From contig CAVSZA010000054.1 of the NCBI GenBank assembly GCA_963732095.1, positions 62,001-126,000 of the forward strand: DNA of 64,000 nt. Direction: 5' to 3'. Each line of letters begins with the position of its first letter. Positions within the stretch are counted from its first letter, which is position 1. The translations under genes were made by a program, and so were the position numbers. Origin of the DNA: AP-15 sp963732095 (GTDB taxonomy: Bacteria > Pseudomonadota > Alphaproteobacteria > ATCC43930 > CGMCC-115725). Shown here in pieces: positions 7,500-15,819 of the stretch. The notes below the pieces were generated by a model. It had not been told where the DNA came from, made no database searches, and worked only from the letters and a program-made list of their open reading frames with translations.

Positions 7500-8711
7500 A
7501 TGGCGAAAGCCCGTCTTTTCCCTTCCCGCCCGGAGGGGCGCGCTGTTTTCCCCTCGATCGATGCGGTCGTTTCCCAGACACGGCCGAGCGATCCGTTGCT
7601 GTGCCTGCGCCCTGCGGCTTTAGCCGGGGCCGCATTGCGGTTTGTCGAACTTTTTCCGGGTGATGTTCTGTATGCCGTAAAGTGCAACCCCGAGCCGCGC
7701 GTGCTGCGGGCGCTGTGGGTTGGCGGCGTTCGCCATTTCGATTGCGCCTCGCTCGCCGAGGTGGCGCTCGTCCGCAAGCTGTTGCCCGCCGCCGAGGTCC
7801 ATTTCATGCATCCCGTCAAGTCGCGGCCGGCGATCCGCGAGGCCTTCGACGTTTATGGCGTGACCGATTTCGCGTTCGACAGCGCCGACGAGCTGGCGAA
7901 GATCCTGCAGGAGACGGTGCCGGTCGGGCTCGTCGGCGATCCGCCGGTGTTGGGTTTGTTCGTGCGTCTAGCCTTGCCCAAGGGCGGCGCGGTCTACGAC
8001 CTGTCCGGCAAGTTCGGTGTACCGCTCGACGAGGCGGCCGAGTTGCTGCGCGCGGCGCGGCCGCATGCCGCGCGTCTCGGCGTCGCCTTTCATGTCGGCT
8101 CGCAGTCTCTCGAGCCGGATGCCTATGCGCGGGCAATGGCATTGGCGGGCGAAGCGATCGCGAGTTGCGGCGTTCCGGTCGACATCGTCGATGTCGGCGG
8201 CGGCTTCCCGGTAAGTTATCCCGACATGACGCCGCCGCCGCTCGCCCACTACATCGCGGCGATCGAGGCTGGCGCCGCCGCTCTGCCGGCCGGTGTGCGG
8301 CTGTGGGCCGAGCCGGGACGGGCGCTCGTCGCGGGAGGCGGGTCGGTCGTGGTGCAGGTGCAGTTGCGGCGCGGCGACACGCTCTACGTCAATGATGGAG
8401 TCTATGGCAATCTTAGCGATGCCGGCGCCCTCGGGTTCCGCTTTCCGGCGCGCCGCATCCGCTTCGGCGAAGCCGGCGATCCGGGAAAGCAGCTCGCGGA
8501 CTTCTCGCTATTCGGGCCGACCTGCGACAGCGCCGACCGGATGCGCGGGCCGTTTCGGTTGCCCGTCGATATGCGCGAGGGTGACTGGGTCGAGCTCGGC
8601 CAGCTCGGCGCCTACGGTGCCTGCCTGCGCACCGGCTTCAACGGCTTCGGACGCGCCGACCTGGTAGAAGTTGGCGACCCGCCGATGCTCGCAACGCCGG
8701 GGTATGAGTAA
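7500..8711 (+). CDS. Ornithine (group IV PLP) decarboxylase
   Basis: 403 residues. The PLP lysine is in YAVKCNPEP (near residue 60). Further signatures are FHVGSQSL, VDVGGGFPVSY, AEPGRALVAGGG and FGPTCDSADRM, the last with the cross-subunit active-site Cys, in the alanine-racemase-fold decarboxylase family. Expected reaction is ornithine to putrescine; lysine or dual specificity is possible. I chose ATG 7500, seven codons inside the longest frame, because GGAGGAT sits at the right distance. Convergent with the amidase downstream. Confidence 0.88.
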   Translation: MAKARLFPSRPEGRAVFPSIDAVVSQTRPSDPLLCLRPAALAGAALRFVELFPGDVLYAVKCNPEPRVLRALWVGGVRHFDCASLAEVALVRKLLPAAEVHFMHPVKSRPAIREAFDVYGVTDFAFDSADELAKILQETVPVGLVGDPPVLGLFVRLALPKGGAVYDLSGKFGVPLDEAAELLRAARPHAARLGVAFHVGSQSLEPDAYARAMALAGEAIASCGVPVDIVDVGGGFPVSYPDMTPPPLAHYIAAIEAGAAALPAGVRLWAEPGRALVAGGGSVVVQVQLRRGDTLYVNDGVYGNLSDAGALGFRFPARRIRFGEAGDPGKQLADFSLFGPTCDSADRMRGPFRLPVDMREGDWVELGQLGAYGACLRTGFNGFGRADLVEVGDPPMLATPGYE

Positions 8712-8743
8712 GGCGTGACCTCCTCACGGCCGCCGCCCTAATC

Positions 8744-8767
8744 CCCCCGCGTGCCCGCGTGCGGGGG
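8744..8767. terminator. GC-rich hairpin between convergent genes
   Basis: CCCCCGC pairs with GCGGGGG over a 10-nt loop, midway between the converging decarboxylase and amidase stops. The stem can form in either transcript. No clear U-tract in the plus direction. Confidence 0.45.
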
Positions 8768-8788
8768 AGGGAAGGGGAGGGGGCTTGC

Positions 8789-10186
8789 TCAGCCGCCCAC
8801 CAGTGCGGGGCGGCGATTGCGGAACGGGGTGGTTTTTTCGAAAGCGTCGGCGAGGCGAAACAGCGTCGCTTCTTGGAACGGCTTGCCGGCCAGCTGGATT
8901 GCCACCGGCAGGCCGCCCTCACCGAACCCGGCGCATACCGAGATGGCCGGGTAGCCGGCGACGTTGAACGGCATCGTAAAGTTCGGCGGGCCGAACAGGT
9001 CCCATTTCGGGACGGCATCGATCTTCGCCGCCTCGGCCGGTTGGGTGGCCGTCAGCACGACATCGAGCCCTCGCATCGCCGCCTGCAATTCGGCACGAAG
9101 CTCGCGCCGCCGGCGCACCGCCTGCACATAGTCGACCCCCGTAACCAAGGCGCCGAGCATCAGCCGGCTGCTCAGCCGCTCACTGAAATCGCCGAGCCGG
9201 GTGCGCGCCCATTCCTCATAGGCCGCCGCACGCTCGGTGATCGAGATCAGCGAGCCGCAGGCGAGCCAATCCTGCAACGGCGACAATTGGACTTCACGGA
9301 TCTCCGCGCCGAGGTCGCGGAACGTGCCGATCGCCGCAGTGATGCCGCGCTGCGTGCCGTCGCTGACCTTATGATCGGTCTCATGGAAATGGTAAATGAC
9401 GCCGATCTTGAGACCTTTGACGCCGCTGCCGAGCTGCGCGGCGTAGTTCGGAACAGGCCGCGAGGCGCTGGCTGGATCGCGCGGATCGTGGCCTGCGAGG
9501 GCCTGCAGCATCAGCGCGCAATCCTCGGCCGTCCACGCCATCGGCCCGATATGGTCGAGGCTGAACGCAGCCGGCGCGACCCCGGCGCGGCTGACGAGAC
9601 CGTAGGTCGGCTTGATGCCGGCAATGCCGCAGAGCGCCGCCGGACCTCGGATCGACCCGCCCGTGTCCGTTCCGATCCCGCCGAGGATCAGTCCCGCCGC
9701 CACTCCGGCGCCGGTGCCGCTGCTGCTGCCCGCGGTGAAGTGCTCGGTATTCCATGGGTTGTGCGCCGGAGGCTTGGGCAGATCGAATGACGGGCCGCCA
9801 TCGGCGAATTCGTGAGTCGTGGTTTTGCCGATCAGCACGGTGCCGGCGATAGCCAGCCGCTCGGCGCAGGTGGCGTCGGCGTCCGGGATGTTGTCCTGCA
9901 GCAGTTTCGACTGGCAAGTCGTCGGTATGCCCTTGGTGTCGACGATGTCCTTGAGGCCGATCGGGATGCCGTGCAGCGGCCCTTTTGGGCCCTGCGCCAT
10001 GATCGCCGCTTCGGCGGCGCGTGCGTCGGCCAACGCCCGCTCCTCCGTCAAATACACAAAAGCGTTCAGTTCACCGTCGAGCTTTTGCACGCGATCGAGA
10101 CAGGCGCGCGTCAGCTCCACCGGCGAGAGCTGCTTTGTCGCGATCGCCCGGGCGGCCTCGGCAATCGTCGGGATCACGCCGCTCAT
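8789..10186 (-). CDS. Amidase-signature hydrolase (AtzE/GatA-like)
   Basis: 465 residues. Amidase signature is complete: catalytic Lys in GIPIGLKDIVD, the glycine/serine-rich FTAGSSSGTGAGVAAG, and GTDTGGSIRGPAALCGIAG with the cis-Ser and nucleophile Ser. C-terminal substrate region includes GPPNFTMPFNVAGYPAISV. Hydrolyses a C-N amide bond of unknown substrate in the cytoplasm. Its start overlaps the stop of a 65-residue gene by 4 bp, an arrangement like atzG-atzE or gatC-gatA, which suggests a stable partner. The frame is intact. Confidence 0.88.
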   Translation of the reverse strand: MSGVIPTIAEAARAIATKQLSPVELTRACLDRVQKLDGELNAFVYLTEERALADARAAEAAIMAQGPKGPLHGIPIGLKDIVDTKGIPTTCQSKLLQDNIPDADATCAERLAIAGTVLIGKTTTHEFADGGPSFDLPKPPAHNPWNTEHFTAGSSSGTGAGVAAGLILGGIGTDTGGSIRGPAALCGIAGIKPTYGLVSRAGVAPAAFSLDHIGPMAWTAEDCALMLQALAGHDPRDPASASRPVPNYAAQLGSGVKGLKIGVIYHFHETDHKVSDGTQRGITAAIGTFRDLGAEIREVQLSPLQDWLACGSLISITERAAAYEEWARTRLGDFSERLSSRLMLGALVTGVDYVQAVRRRRELRAELQAAMRGLDVVLTATQPAEAAKIDAVPKWDLFGPPNFTMPFNVAGYPAISVCAGFGEGGLPVAIQLAGKPFQEATLFRLADAFEKTTPFRNRRPALVGG

Positions 10187-10380
10187 GCGAGGTCCTCTTC
10201 GGTGAAGTCGTAGACATGCGCCGGCTCGGCCATACGGCCGCGCGGCTTGCGCACCCGCTCCGCCATTGCGGCAATCCCGCCATAGACGGATTTCAGCTCG
10301 GCCTTTTGCTCGTCGGTCAGATGAAGCCCGGCGCGGGCGAGCAGAAATTCGAAGGCTGCGTCATCGATGTCAGACTGCAT
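10183..10380 (-). CDS. Small acidic helical protein, putative amidase partner
   Basis: 65 residues with no signal peptide or membrane segment. The core LTDEQKAELKSVYGGIAAMA reads as a helix-turn-helix-like pair of amphipathic helices, then a basic patch RVRKPRGR and an acidic end DFTEEDLA. ATGA overlap with the amidase start implies co-translation. AtzG and GatC, of similar size, are obligate partners of amidases (known). I infer the same role but see no decisive sequence match. Confidence 0.65.
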   Translation of the reverse strand: MQSDIDDAAFEFLLARAGLHLTDEQKAELKSVYGGIAAMAERVRKPRGRMAEPAHVYDFTEEDLA

Positions 10381-10407
10381 GATGATGTCCTCCTGTGCGA
10401 TACCGGC

Positions 10408-10800
10408 CTATGCGCTTACCCCGCTCGGCAGCCGCCCGCCGCGGCCGTGGGGCAGCGTGTGGAGTTTTAACTCGACCGGGTTGCCGAGCCAGATCGCATA
10501 ACTGCTGTGGTCCTCCACCGCGTTTTCGGTCAACGGATGGACCAATACGTCGAGCCCGTCCCGGTTCAGCATCAGATAAGGCACGACATGCTCGAACTGG
10601 TCGGGCTTGAAGACGACCAGAACATTGGCGATCGGGTGTGGCCCGACCGGAGTGTCGCGGAAGCCGTCGATCTCGACCCGGAACCTCTCGTCGATCGCGG
10701 CGCACACTTGCTCGGCGACGGCGCGCGTCCCTTTCGGGTCGTAATAGATGTGGGCGTGATAGCCCAGGTTGCCGACGGATTGCGTGGTCTTCTCGATCAT
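10408..10800 (-). CDS. DOPA 4,5-dioxygenase-like protein
   Basis: 130 residues. Family landmarks of the DOPA-dioxygenase fold: GYHAHIYYDP (two His), DTPVGPHPIANVLVVF and LVHPLTENAVEDHSSYAIWLG, giving the conserved histidines expected to bind non-haem iron. Members cleave catechol-type rings extradiol-fashion. Start 10800 (MIEKTT) was preferred over a longer frame because the family begins there. It sits 27 bp upstream of the amidase pair on the same strand, so a catechol or related ring could be the pathway substrate. Confidence 0.78.
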   Translation of the reverse strand: MIEKTTQSVGNLGYHAHIYYDPKGTRAVAEQVCAAIDERFRVEIDGFRDTPVGPHPIANVLVVFKPDQFEHVVPYLMLNRDGLDVLVHPLTENAVEDHSSYAIWLGNPVELKLHTLPHGRGGRLPSGVSA

Positions 10801-10882
10801 CGGGCGCGCTCCCTGCTGCTGGCAACGGCATGCGGGCATCTTTCCATAATGGTATCCGCAAGTCGATTCAGCCGGCGGTGCC

Positions 10883-12505
10883 TCACGCGGCCATCCGGGC
10901 GGCCGGCCGGCGGACCATGTCGGCAGCCTTCTCGCCGATCATGATTGTCGCGGCGTTGGTGTTGCCGGAGACGACCGTCGGCATGACCGAGGCGTCGGCG
11001 ACCCGCAGACCCTCGATCCCGTGCACGCGCAGCTCCGGATCGACGACCGCCATCGGGTCGTTGCCCATCTTGCAGGTGCTGGTCGGGTGATAGACCGTTC
11101 CGCCGCGGCGGCGGGCATAATCCAAGAGCGCCTCATCGCTTTCGACCGTCGAGCCGGGCTGGAATTCCGCCTCGATGAAGCTTTGCATCTGCGGGGTCGC
11201 CAGTATCCGCCGGCACAGCTTTAGACCGGCGACGATCGTCCGCCGGTCGGTCTCGGCCGCGAGATAATTCGGGTAGACCGCCGGGGCGTCGAACGGGTCG
11301 GGGCTCTTCAACTTGATCTCGCCGCGGCTTTCCGGGCGGAGCTGGTAGGCTATCGATGTAAACCCAGAAAACCGGTGCAACCCGTCCTGCGGCCGCTCCG
11401 CGCTGAACGGCGAGATCGAAATCTTGACATCGGGCGAGGCGAGCTCGGGGCGGGTACGTGCGAACAAGGCCGCCGGCGAACTGATCATCGACAGCGGGCC
11501 GCGGTGGAACATGTAATATTCGAGACCGGCCTTCAGTTTGCGCGCATTGCTAAGCATTACATCGTTGACGGTGATCGGCAATTTGCAGCGGAGCTTTATC
11601 GCGGCCGAGTAGTGGTCCTGTAAGCTTTGCCCGACACCGGGCAGGTGATGTACGACAGGAATGCCAAACTCGGCCAAGTGCTCCTGCGGGCCAATTCCGG
11701 AGAGCATCAGCAGCTGCGGCGAGTTCACGGCTCCGCCGCACAGGATGACCTCGCGCGCGGCGCGGGCGGTGCAGAGCGTGCCATCTCGGCGAAATGTCAC
11801 GCCGACGGCACGGCGGCCTTCAAATAGAATCTTCTCGGTCAAGGCCCCGGTGGCGACAGTGAGATTGGCGCGTTGCATTGCCGGGCGTAGATAGCCGACG
11901 GCGGTAGAGCAGCGCTTTCCGTTGCGTGTCGTTGTCTGGTGGTAGCCCGCCCCGTCCTGGCTGGCGCCATTGAAATCGTCATTGCGGCGAAAGCCGAGTT
12001 GGGTCGTCCCCGCGATAAAGGCCTCGCAGATCGGGTGTTGCGCGACATCCGACACGCAGAGCGGTCCGCCGCTGCCGTGGAAGCTGTTGGCGCCGCGCAT
12101 CTGGTGCTCCGAGCGTCTGAAATAGGGCAGCACATCCTCGAACGACCAGCCCGTATTGCCGAGCTGACGCCAATGGTCGAAATCTTCGGCCTGGCCGCGG
12201 ATATAGACCATGCCGTTGATCGAGGAGGAGCCGCCGAGCACCTTGCCGCGCGGCCAGAACACGCGGCGATCGCCGGCACCGGGGTCGGGCTCGGTCTCGT
12301 AGCACCAGTTGACCGACGGGTCGGCAAAGGTCTTGCCAAAGCCGAGCGGGATGTGGATCCAACGGTTGCGGTCCTCGCCGCCGGCTTCGAGCAAGAGCAC
12401 GCGCGTCGCCGGGTCCTCGCTGAGCCGCGCCGCAACCGCGCATCCCGCCGACCCCGCTCCGACCACGATGAAGTCGGCCTCAATGATATCATCTCGTCCG
12501 GTCAT
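10883..12505 (-). CDS. GMC-family FAD oxidoreductase (choline-dehydrogenase-like)
   Basis: 540 residues. FAD-binding VVGAGSAGCAVAARLSE near the N terminus, GMC signature 1 (GKVLGGSSSINGMVYIRG) and signature 2 (GGAVNSPQLLMLSGIGP), plus the C-terminal active-site region TVYHPTSTCKMG and NTNAATIMIGEKAAD. It oxidises an alcohol to aldehyde or ketone; substrate unknown. The longer frame reaching 12811 is rejected: it reads through a CTTGCCACC repeat array and lacks a ribosome site, whereas ATG 12505 has GGGAGCGATGAG. Leads the minus-strand set GMC / dioxygenase-like / small protein / amidase. Confidence 0.9.
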   Translation of the reverse strand: MTGRDDIIEADFIVVGAGSAGCAVAARLSEDPATRVLLLEAGGEDRNRWIHIPLGFGKTFADPSVNWCYETEPDPGAGDRRVFWPRGKVLGGSSSINGMVYIRGQAEDFDHWRQLGNTGWSFEDVLPYFRRSEHQMRGANSFHGSGGPLCVSDVAQHPICEAFIAGTTQLGFRRNDDFNGASQDGAGYHQTTTRNGKRCSTAVGYLRPAMQRANLTVATGALTEKILFEGRRAVGVTFRRDGTLCTARAAREVILCGGAVNSPQLLMLSGIGPQEHLAEFGIPVVHHLPGVGQSLQDHYSAAIKLRCKLPITVNDVMLSNARKLKAGLEYYMFHRGPLSMISSPAALFARTRPELASPDVKISISPFSAERPQDGLHRFSGFTSIAYQLRPESRGEIKLKSPDPFDAPAVYPNYLAAETDRRTIVAGLKLCRRILATPQMQSFIEAEFQPGSTVESDEALLDYARRRGGTVYHPTSTCKMGNDPMAVVDPELRVHGIEGLRVADASVMPTVVSGNTNAATIMIGEKAADMVRRPAARMAA

Positions 12506-12516
12506 CTCATCGCTCC

Positions 12517-12561
12517 CTTGCCAACCTTGCCACCCTTGCCACCCTTGCCACCCTTGACAAA
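12517..12561. repeat. 9-bp tandem repeat CTTGCCACC, about five units
   Basis: Units start at 12517, 12526, 12535, 12544 and 12553; the first and last are imperfect. The array lies just upstream of the GMC start in the divergent control region. Slippage could change promoter spacing. Confidence 0.85.
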
Positions 12562-12584
12562 CCTTACCTGGGATTCGGGATTTG

Positions 12585-12658
12585 CACCACGGAGACACAG
12601 AGGACACGGAGAGCTTATGCTGGTAAGAAATCTCTGTGCTCTCCCTGTCTCTGTGGTG
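12585..12658. repeat. Dispersed-type inverted repeat (CACCACGGAGACACAG family)
   Basis: Left arm CACCACGGAGACACAGAGG with CACGGAGAGC, right arm GCTCTCCCTGTCTCTGTGGTG; the arms are imperfect reverse complements around a short centre. I recognise this wording from common bacterial intergenic repeats. It ends six bases before the TPP-enzyme ATG and so forms that mRNA's whole visible leader, which otherwise has no Shine-Dalgarno. Confidence 0.7.
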
Positions 12659-12664
12659 AATTAA

Positions 12665-14350
12665 ATGGCCCGAACCGTCGCTCGCCTGCTCGCCGAAAGC
12701 CTCGAAGCGCATGATGTGGACCAGGTCTATTGCGTTCCGGGGGAGAGCTATGTCGGGCTGACGAGTGCCTTGATCGAGCGCAATTCGATCCGCGTCATCG
12801 TCTGCCGGCACGAAGGGGGCGCCGGCTACATGGCGGTGGCCGATGGCCGGCTGCGCGATCGGGCCGGGGTGGCGATGGTGTCACGCGGGCCCGGGTTGTC
12901 GAACGCGATGGTCGCCTTGCACTCGGCTTATCACGACGCGACGCCGGTCGTGATGCTGGTGGGCCAAGTCGAGCGCAAGGATTTCGGCCGGCTGGCGTTG
13001 CAGGAGCAGAACTATTCCCGACTGTTGTCCGACGTCACAAAGCTGGTAATCGAGGTCAATGAACCGGAGCAGGCGTCCGAAGCGGTCGCCCGCGCCTTCC
13101 ATGTCGCCGAGAGCGGAACGCCTGGTCCGGTCGCGGTAATATTGCCGGAAGACATTTTCGACGAGGAGACCGATGCGGAACTGAACCCGGCTCGACCCCG
13201 CGTCATTGCGGGACCGCGCGCTGAGGATCTCGACCGGCTGGCCCGGATGCTCGGGCAGGCCGAGCGGCCATTGGTGCTTGTCGGCGGTGCGCTAATGCCC
13301 GACGCTGTCCATGACAAAGCCGTCTTCGCCGATCTCAACCGGTTCTCCGAGGAATGGTTATTGCCGATCAGCCCGACTCATCGACGGCCGCAACTATTCG
13401 ACGCGACGCACCCGAATTACGGCGGCTATATGGGTATCCGCGTGCCACCGGCGCTGATCGGCGAGATGAAGCGCGCCGATCTGATGGTGGCATTGGGCGA
13501 GCGCATGACCGATACGGTCAGCCAGTCCTACAGCTTCCCGACCGCGCCGCAGCCGCAATTGCCCCTTGTGCACATCTGGCCGGACCCCAATGAAGTCGGC
13601 CGCGTCTGGCGGCCGGACCTCGGCATCCCTTGCAGTCCGTCCGAGGTCATCAAAGCTCTGTTGCGCCGTGGCGCCCCCATGGATGCGGGGAAGCGCCGCG
13701 GCTGGGTCGATGGGCTGCACGCCATCCATCGTAGATTGCTGGCCAAGGAATGGGAGCCCACCGGCGACGGCGTGAATTTCGCCGCGATTGTCTGCGAGGT
13801 CGACAAATACCTGGCGCCCGACGCCACAGTCACGACCGACGCCGGCAATTTCGGCAGCTTTGTGCATCGCTACATCGGCTTCCGCCAGGGGCAGATCTTT
13901 CTTTCCTCGGTGGTCGGCGCGATGGGCTCCGGCATGCCGATGGCGGTGGCGGCCGCTCTGCGCCGGCCGCGCACCCAGGTGGTCGCCTTTCTCGGCGACG
14001 GCGGCGCGCTGATGATGGGCAACGAGATCGCCACCGCCTGTCAATATGGGGCCAACCCGATAATGATCATCTCCGACAATGGCATGTACGGGACGATCGG
14101 CATGCACTCCTATGTGCGCTACCCCGAGCGCGCGTTCATGGAAGGCACGAGACTGACCAATCCGGACTTCGCGCAATGGGGCCGTTCCTTTGGCGCCGAG
14201 GGCATCACGATCCGCACCGAGGCAGAAGTCGCCGACGGCATCGCCCGCGCCTTTGCGGTCAAAACTAGGCCGGTCGTGGTCCACTGCCTGACCTCGGCGA
14301 TCCAGATGAGTGCGTGGCGTCGCCACACCCGGTCGGACGCACTGCCGTGA
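12665..14350 (+). CDS. Thiamine-pyrophosphate-dependent enzyme (acetolactate-synthase-like)
   Basis: 561 residues with the three-domain ThDP fold. N-terminal pyrimidine domain has CVPGESYVGLTSAL and the conserved Glu in CRHEGGAGYMA; the central domain follows; the C-terminal cofactor motif is GDGGALMMGNE...NGMYGTIGMHS. It belongs to the acetohydroxyacid synthase/benzoylformate decarboxylase superfamily. No small regulatory subunit is adjacent and the PGESY motif differs from biosynthetic IlvB, so a catabolic lyase or decarboxylase is more likely. First gene of a plus-strand set in which the next two starts overlap the preceding stops. Confidence 0.85.
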   Translation: MARTVARLLAESLEAHDVDQVYCVPGESYVGLTSALIERNSIRVIVCRHEGGAGYMAVADGRLRDRAGVAMVSRGPGLSNAMVALHSAYHDATPVVMLVGQVERKDFGRLALQEQNYSRLLSDVTKLVIEVNEPEQASEAVARAFHVAESGTPGPVAVILPEDIFDEETDAELNPARPRVIAGPRAEDLDRLARMLGQAERPLVLVGGALMPDAVHDKAVFADLNRFSEEWLLPISPTHRRPQLFDATHPNYGGYMGIRVPPALIGEMKRADLMVALGERMTDTVSQSYSFPTAPQPQLPLVHIWPDPNEVGRVWRPDLGIPCSPSEVIKALLRRGAPMDAGKRRGWVDGLHAIHRRLLAKEWEPTGDGVNFAAIVCEVDKYLAPDATVTTDAGNFGSFVHRYIGFRQGQIFLSSVVGAMGSGMPMAVAAALRRPRTQVVAFLGDGGALMMGNEIATACQYGANPIMIISDNGMYGTIGMHSYVRYPERAFMEGTRLTNPDFAQWGRSFGAEGITIRTEAEVADGIARAFAVKTRPVVVHCLTSAIQMSAWRRHTRSDALP

Positions 14351-14664
14351 TACGGGTCGCCAGACTGATCTTCTCGGCCGCGGATGTGCGCCGTAAGCTT
14401 CGGGCAGTCAGCGCATTGGCCGAGAATGCCGGCGCCACCGAGCACGAGCGGGCCAATGCGGCGGCCTTGAAAGCGCGCCTCCAGCAACGGCTCACAGAAG
14501 CCGGTGAGCCCGCGGGCGACTGGACAGACAACGCCTTTCGCCTCGGCAAACAGGTGAAGGAGCTGACGAGATCCGTGTCGCCGGGGTCCCCCAAGGGAGA
14601 CTGGACGGATAACGCATTTCGCCTCGGGAAAGTGCTGCGCCGCGGCTACAAGAAGTGGCTTTAG
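14347..14664 (+). CDS. DUF2786-like protein with duplicated GDWTDNAFRLGK motif
   Basis: 105 residues from GTG 14347, which overlaps the preceding stop (GTGA). Residues about 12-50 (RRKLRAVSALAENAGATEHE and following) resemble DUF2786. The rest holds two copies of GDWTDNAFRLGK, about 34 residues apart, and a basic end RRGYKKWL. The two copies differ at several third codon positions, so the duplication is old and protein-level conserved. Function unknown. Confidence 0.65.
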   Translation: MIRVARLIFSAADVRRKLRAVSALAENAGATEHERANAAALKARLQQRLTEAGEPAGDWTDNAFRLGKQVKELTRSVSPGSPKGDWTDNAFRLGKVLRRGYKKWL

Positions 14665-15731
14665 GGGAGCGGTGCCGCTGGAGCGTCGCCGTCGTCGGCT
14701 GCGGCGTCGGCCGCGCTCACATCGCGGGATACAGAAGCCATCCCGACAAATTTCAGGTGGTGGCGCTCTGCGATATAGACGAAACGGCGCTCGCCGCGGT
14801 CGGCGACGAATTCTCCATTGCCCGCCGCACCAAGTCGATCGACGATTTGCTGCGCATGGAGGATGTCGATATCGTCGACATCTGCACGCCGCCCGCGCTA
14901 CACGTCGCGCAGACGCTCGCTGCATTGGCGGCCGGCAAGGAAGTCGTCTGCGAAAAGCCCCTGGCCGGCTCGCTCGCCGAGATCGACCGCATCATTGCCG
15001 CCGAAGCAGAGACGGCGGGGCGAGTTATGCCGGTCTTCCAATACCGCTATGGCAACGGCCTGCAAAAGGCCAAGCGGATCGTCGAGCTGGGTATTGCCGG
15101 AAAACCTTATCTCGCGACGGTCGAGACAGCCTGGCGACGCACCGCTGAATATTACGAGACACCGTGGCGCGGGCGGCTGGCAACCGAACTCGGCGGGGTG
15201 TTGCTGACCCACGCGATCCATTCGCACGATTTACTGACCTATTTGATGGGCCCGGTCGCGTCGGTGGTTGCGCGCACGGCGACGCGGGTCAATCCGGTCG
15301 AGGTCGAGGACTGTGCCGTCGCCAGCCTCGTGATGCTGCGCGGCGCGCTGGTCTCGCTCGCCGCGACGCTCGGTTCGCACAAGGAGATCAGCCGGCTGCG
15401 CCTGTGCTTCGAGCATGTGACTTTCGAGAGCTCGCAAATGCCCTATGCTCCCGGCGACGAACCGTGGCAGATCATTCCGGCATCACCCGAAGCCGCCGAT
15501 CGCATTGCCGATGCATTGTCCGGTCAGCGTTTCGTGCCGTCCCGCTTCGAGGGCCTGATGGACGCGTATCACGCTGCGCTGACGACCGGCGGCGCGTTAC
15601 CGGTGACCCTGGCCGACGCCCGCCAGTCAGTGGAGCTCGTTACTGCGATCTATCATTCGGCCGCGACGGGCGCCGTCGTCCATCTGCCGATTGCGCCCGA
15701 TCATCCGTGCTACAATGGCTGGCGTGGCTGA
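14655..15731 (+). CDS. Gfo/Idh/MocA-family oxidoreductase
   Basis: 358 residues from GTG 14655, overlapping the previous gene by 10 bp. The Rossmann motif VVGCGVGRAHIAGY and the nicotinamide-site EKP (VVCEKPLAGS) are present, with the H-rich TELGGVLLTHAIHSHDLLTY in the C-terminal domain where these enzymes bind their polyol or sugar. It probably oxidises or reduces a cyclitol or sugar-like hydroxyl with NAD(P). Substrate unknown; neighbours include a mannonate-dehydratase-like isomerase. Confidence 0.88.
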   Translation: MALGERCRWSVAVVGCGVGRAHIAGYRSHPDKFQVVALCDIDETALAAVGDEFSIARRTKSIDDLLRMEDVDIVDICTPPALHVAQTLAALAAGKEVVCEKPLAGSLAEIDRIIAAEAETAGRVMPVFQYRYGNGLQKAKRIVELGIAGKPYLATVETAWRRTAEYYETPWRGRLATELGGVLLTHAIHSHDLLTYLMGPVASVVARTATRVNPVEVEDCAVASLVMLRGALVSLAATLGSHKEISRLRLCFEHVTFESSQMPYAPGDEPWQIIPASPEAADRIADALSGQRFVPSRFEGLMDAYHAALTTGGALPVTLADARQSVELVTAIYHSAATGAVVHLPIAPDHPCYNGWRG

Positions 15732-15792
15732 CCCGAGCGGGACAAGGAGCAAGCCGGGAGTTGTATCGGCCGGTGGGCGACCCTATCATCTT

Positions 15793-15812
15793 CCCTCGAA
15801 CTAATGCGAGGG
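15793..15812 (+). promoter_or_regulatory. Hairpin next to the ribosome site of the CmcJ-like gene
   Basis: CCCTCG (15793-15798) pairs with CGAGGG (15807-15812) over an 8-nt loop; the 3' arm contains the GAGGG Shine-Dalgarno for ATG 15820. Folding would lower translation of the oxygenase-like gene relative to its upstream neighbours. Confidence 0.4.
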
Positions 15813-15819
15813 AGCCCTC

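Noticed and set aside
12506..12811. N-terminal extension of the GMC oxidoreductase with GWQGWQGWQG repeats
   Set aside because: It is a translation of the CTTGCCACC tandem repeat and intergenic DNA, without a ribosome site.
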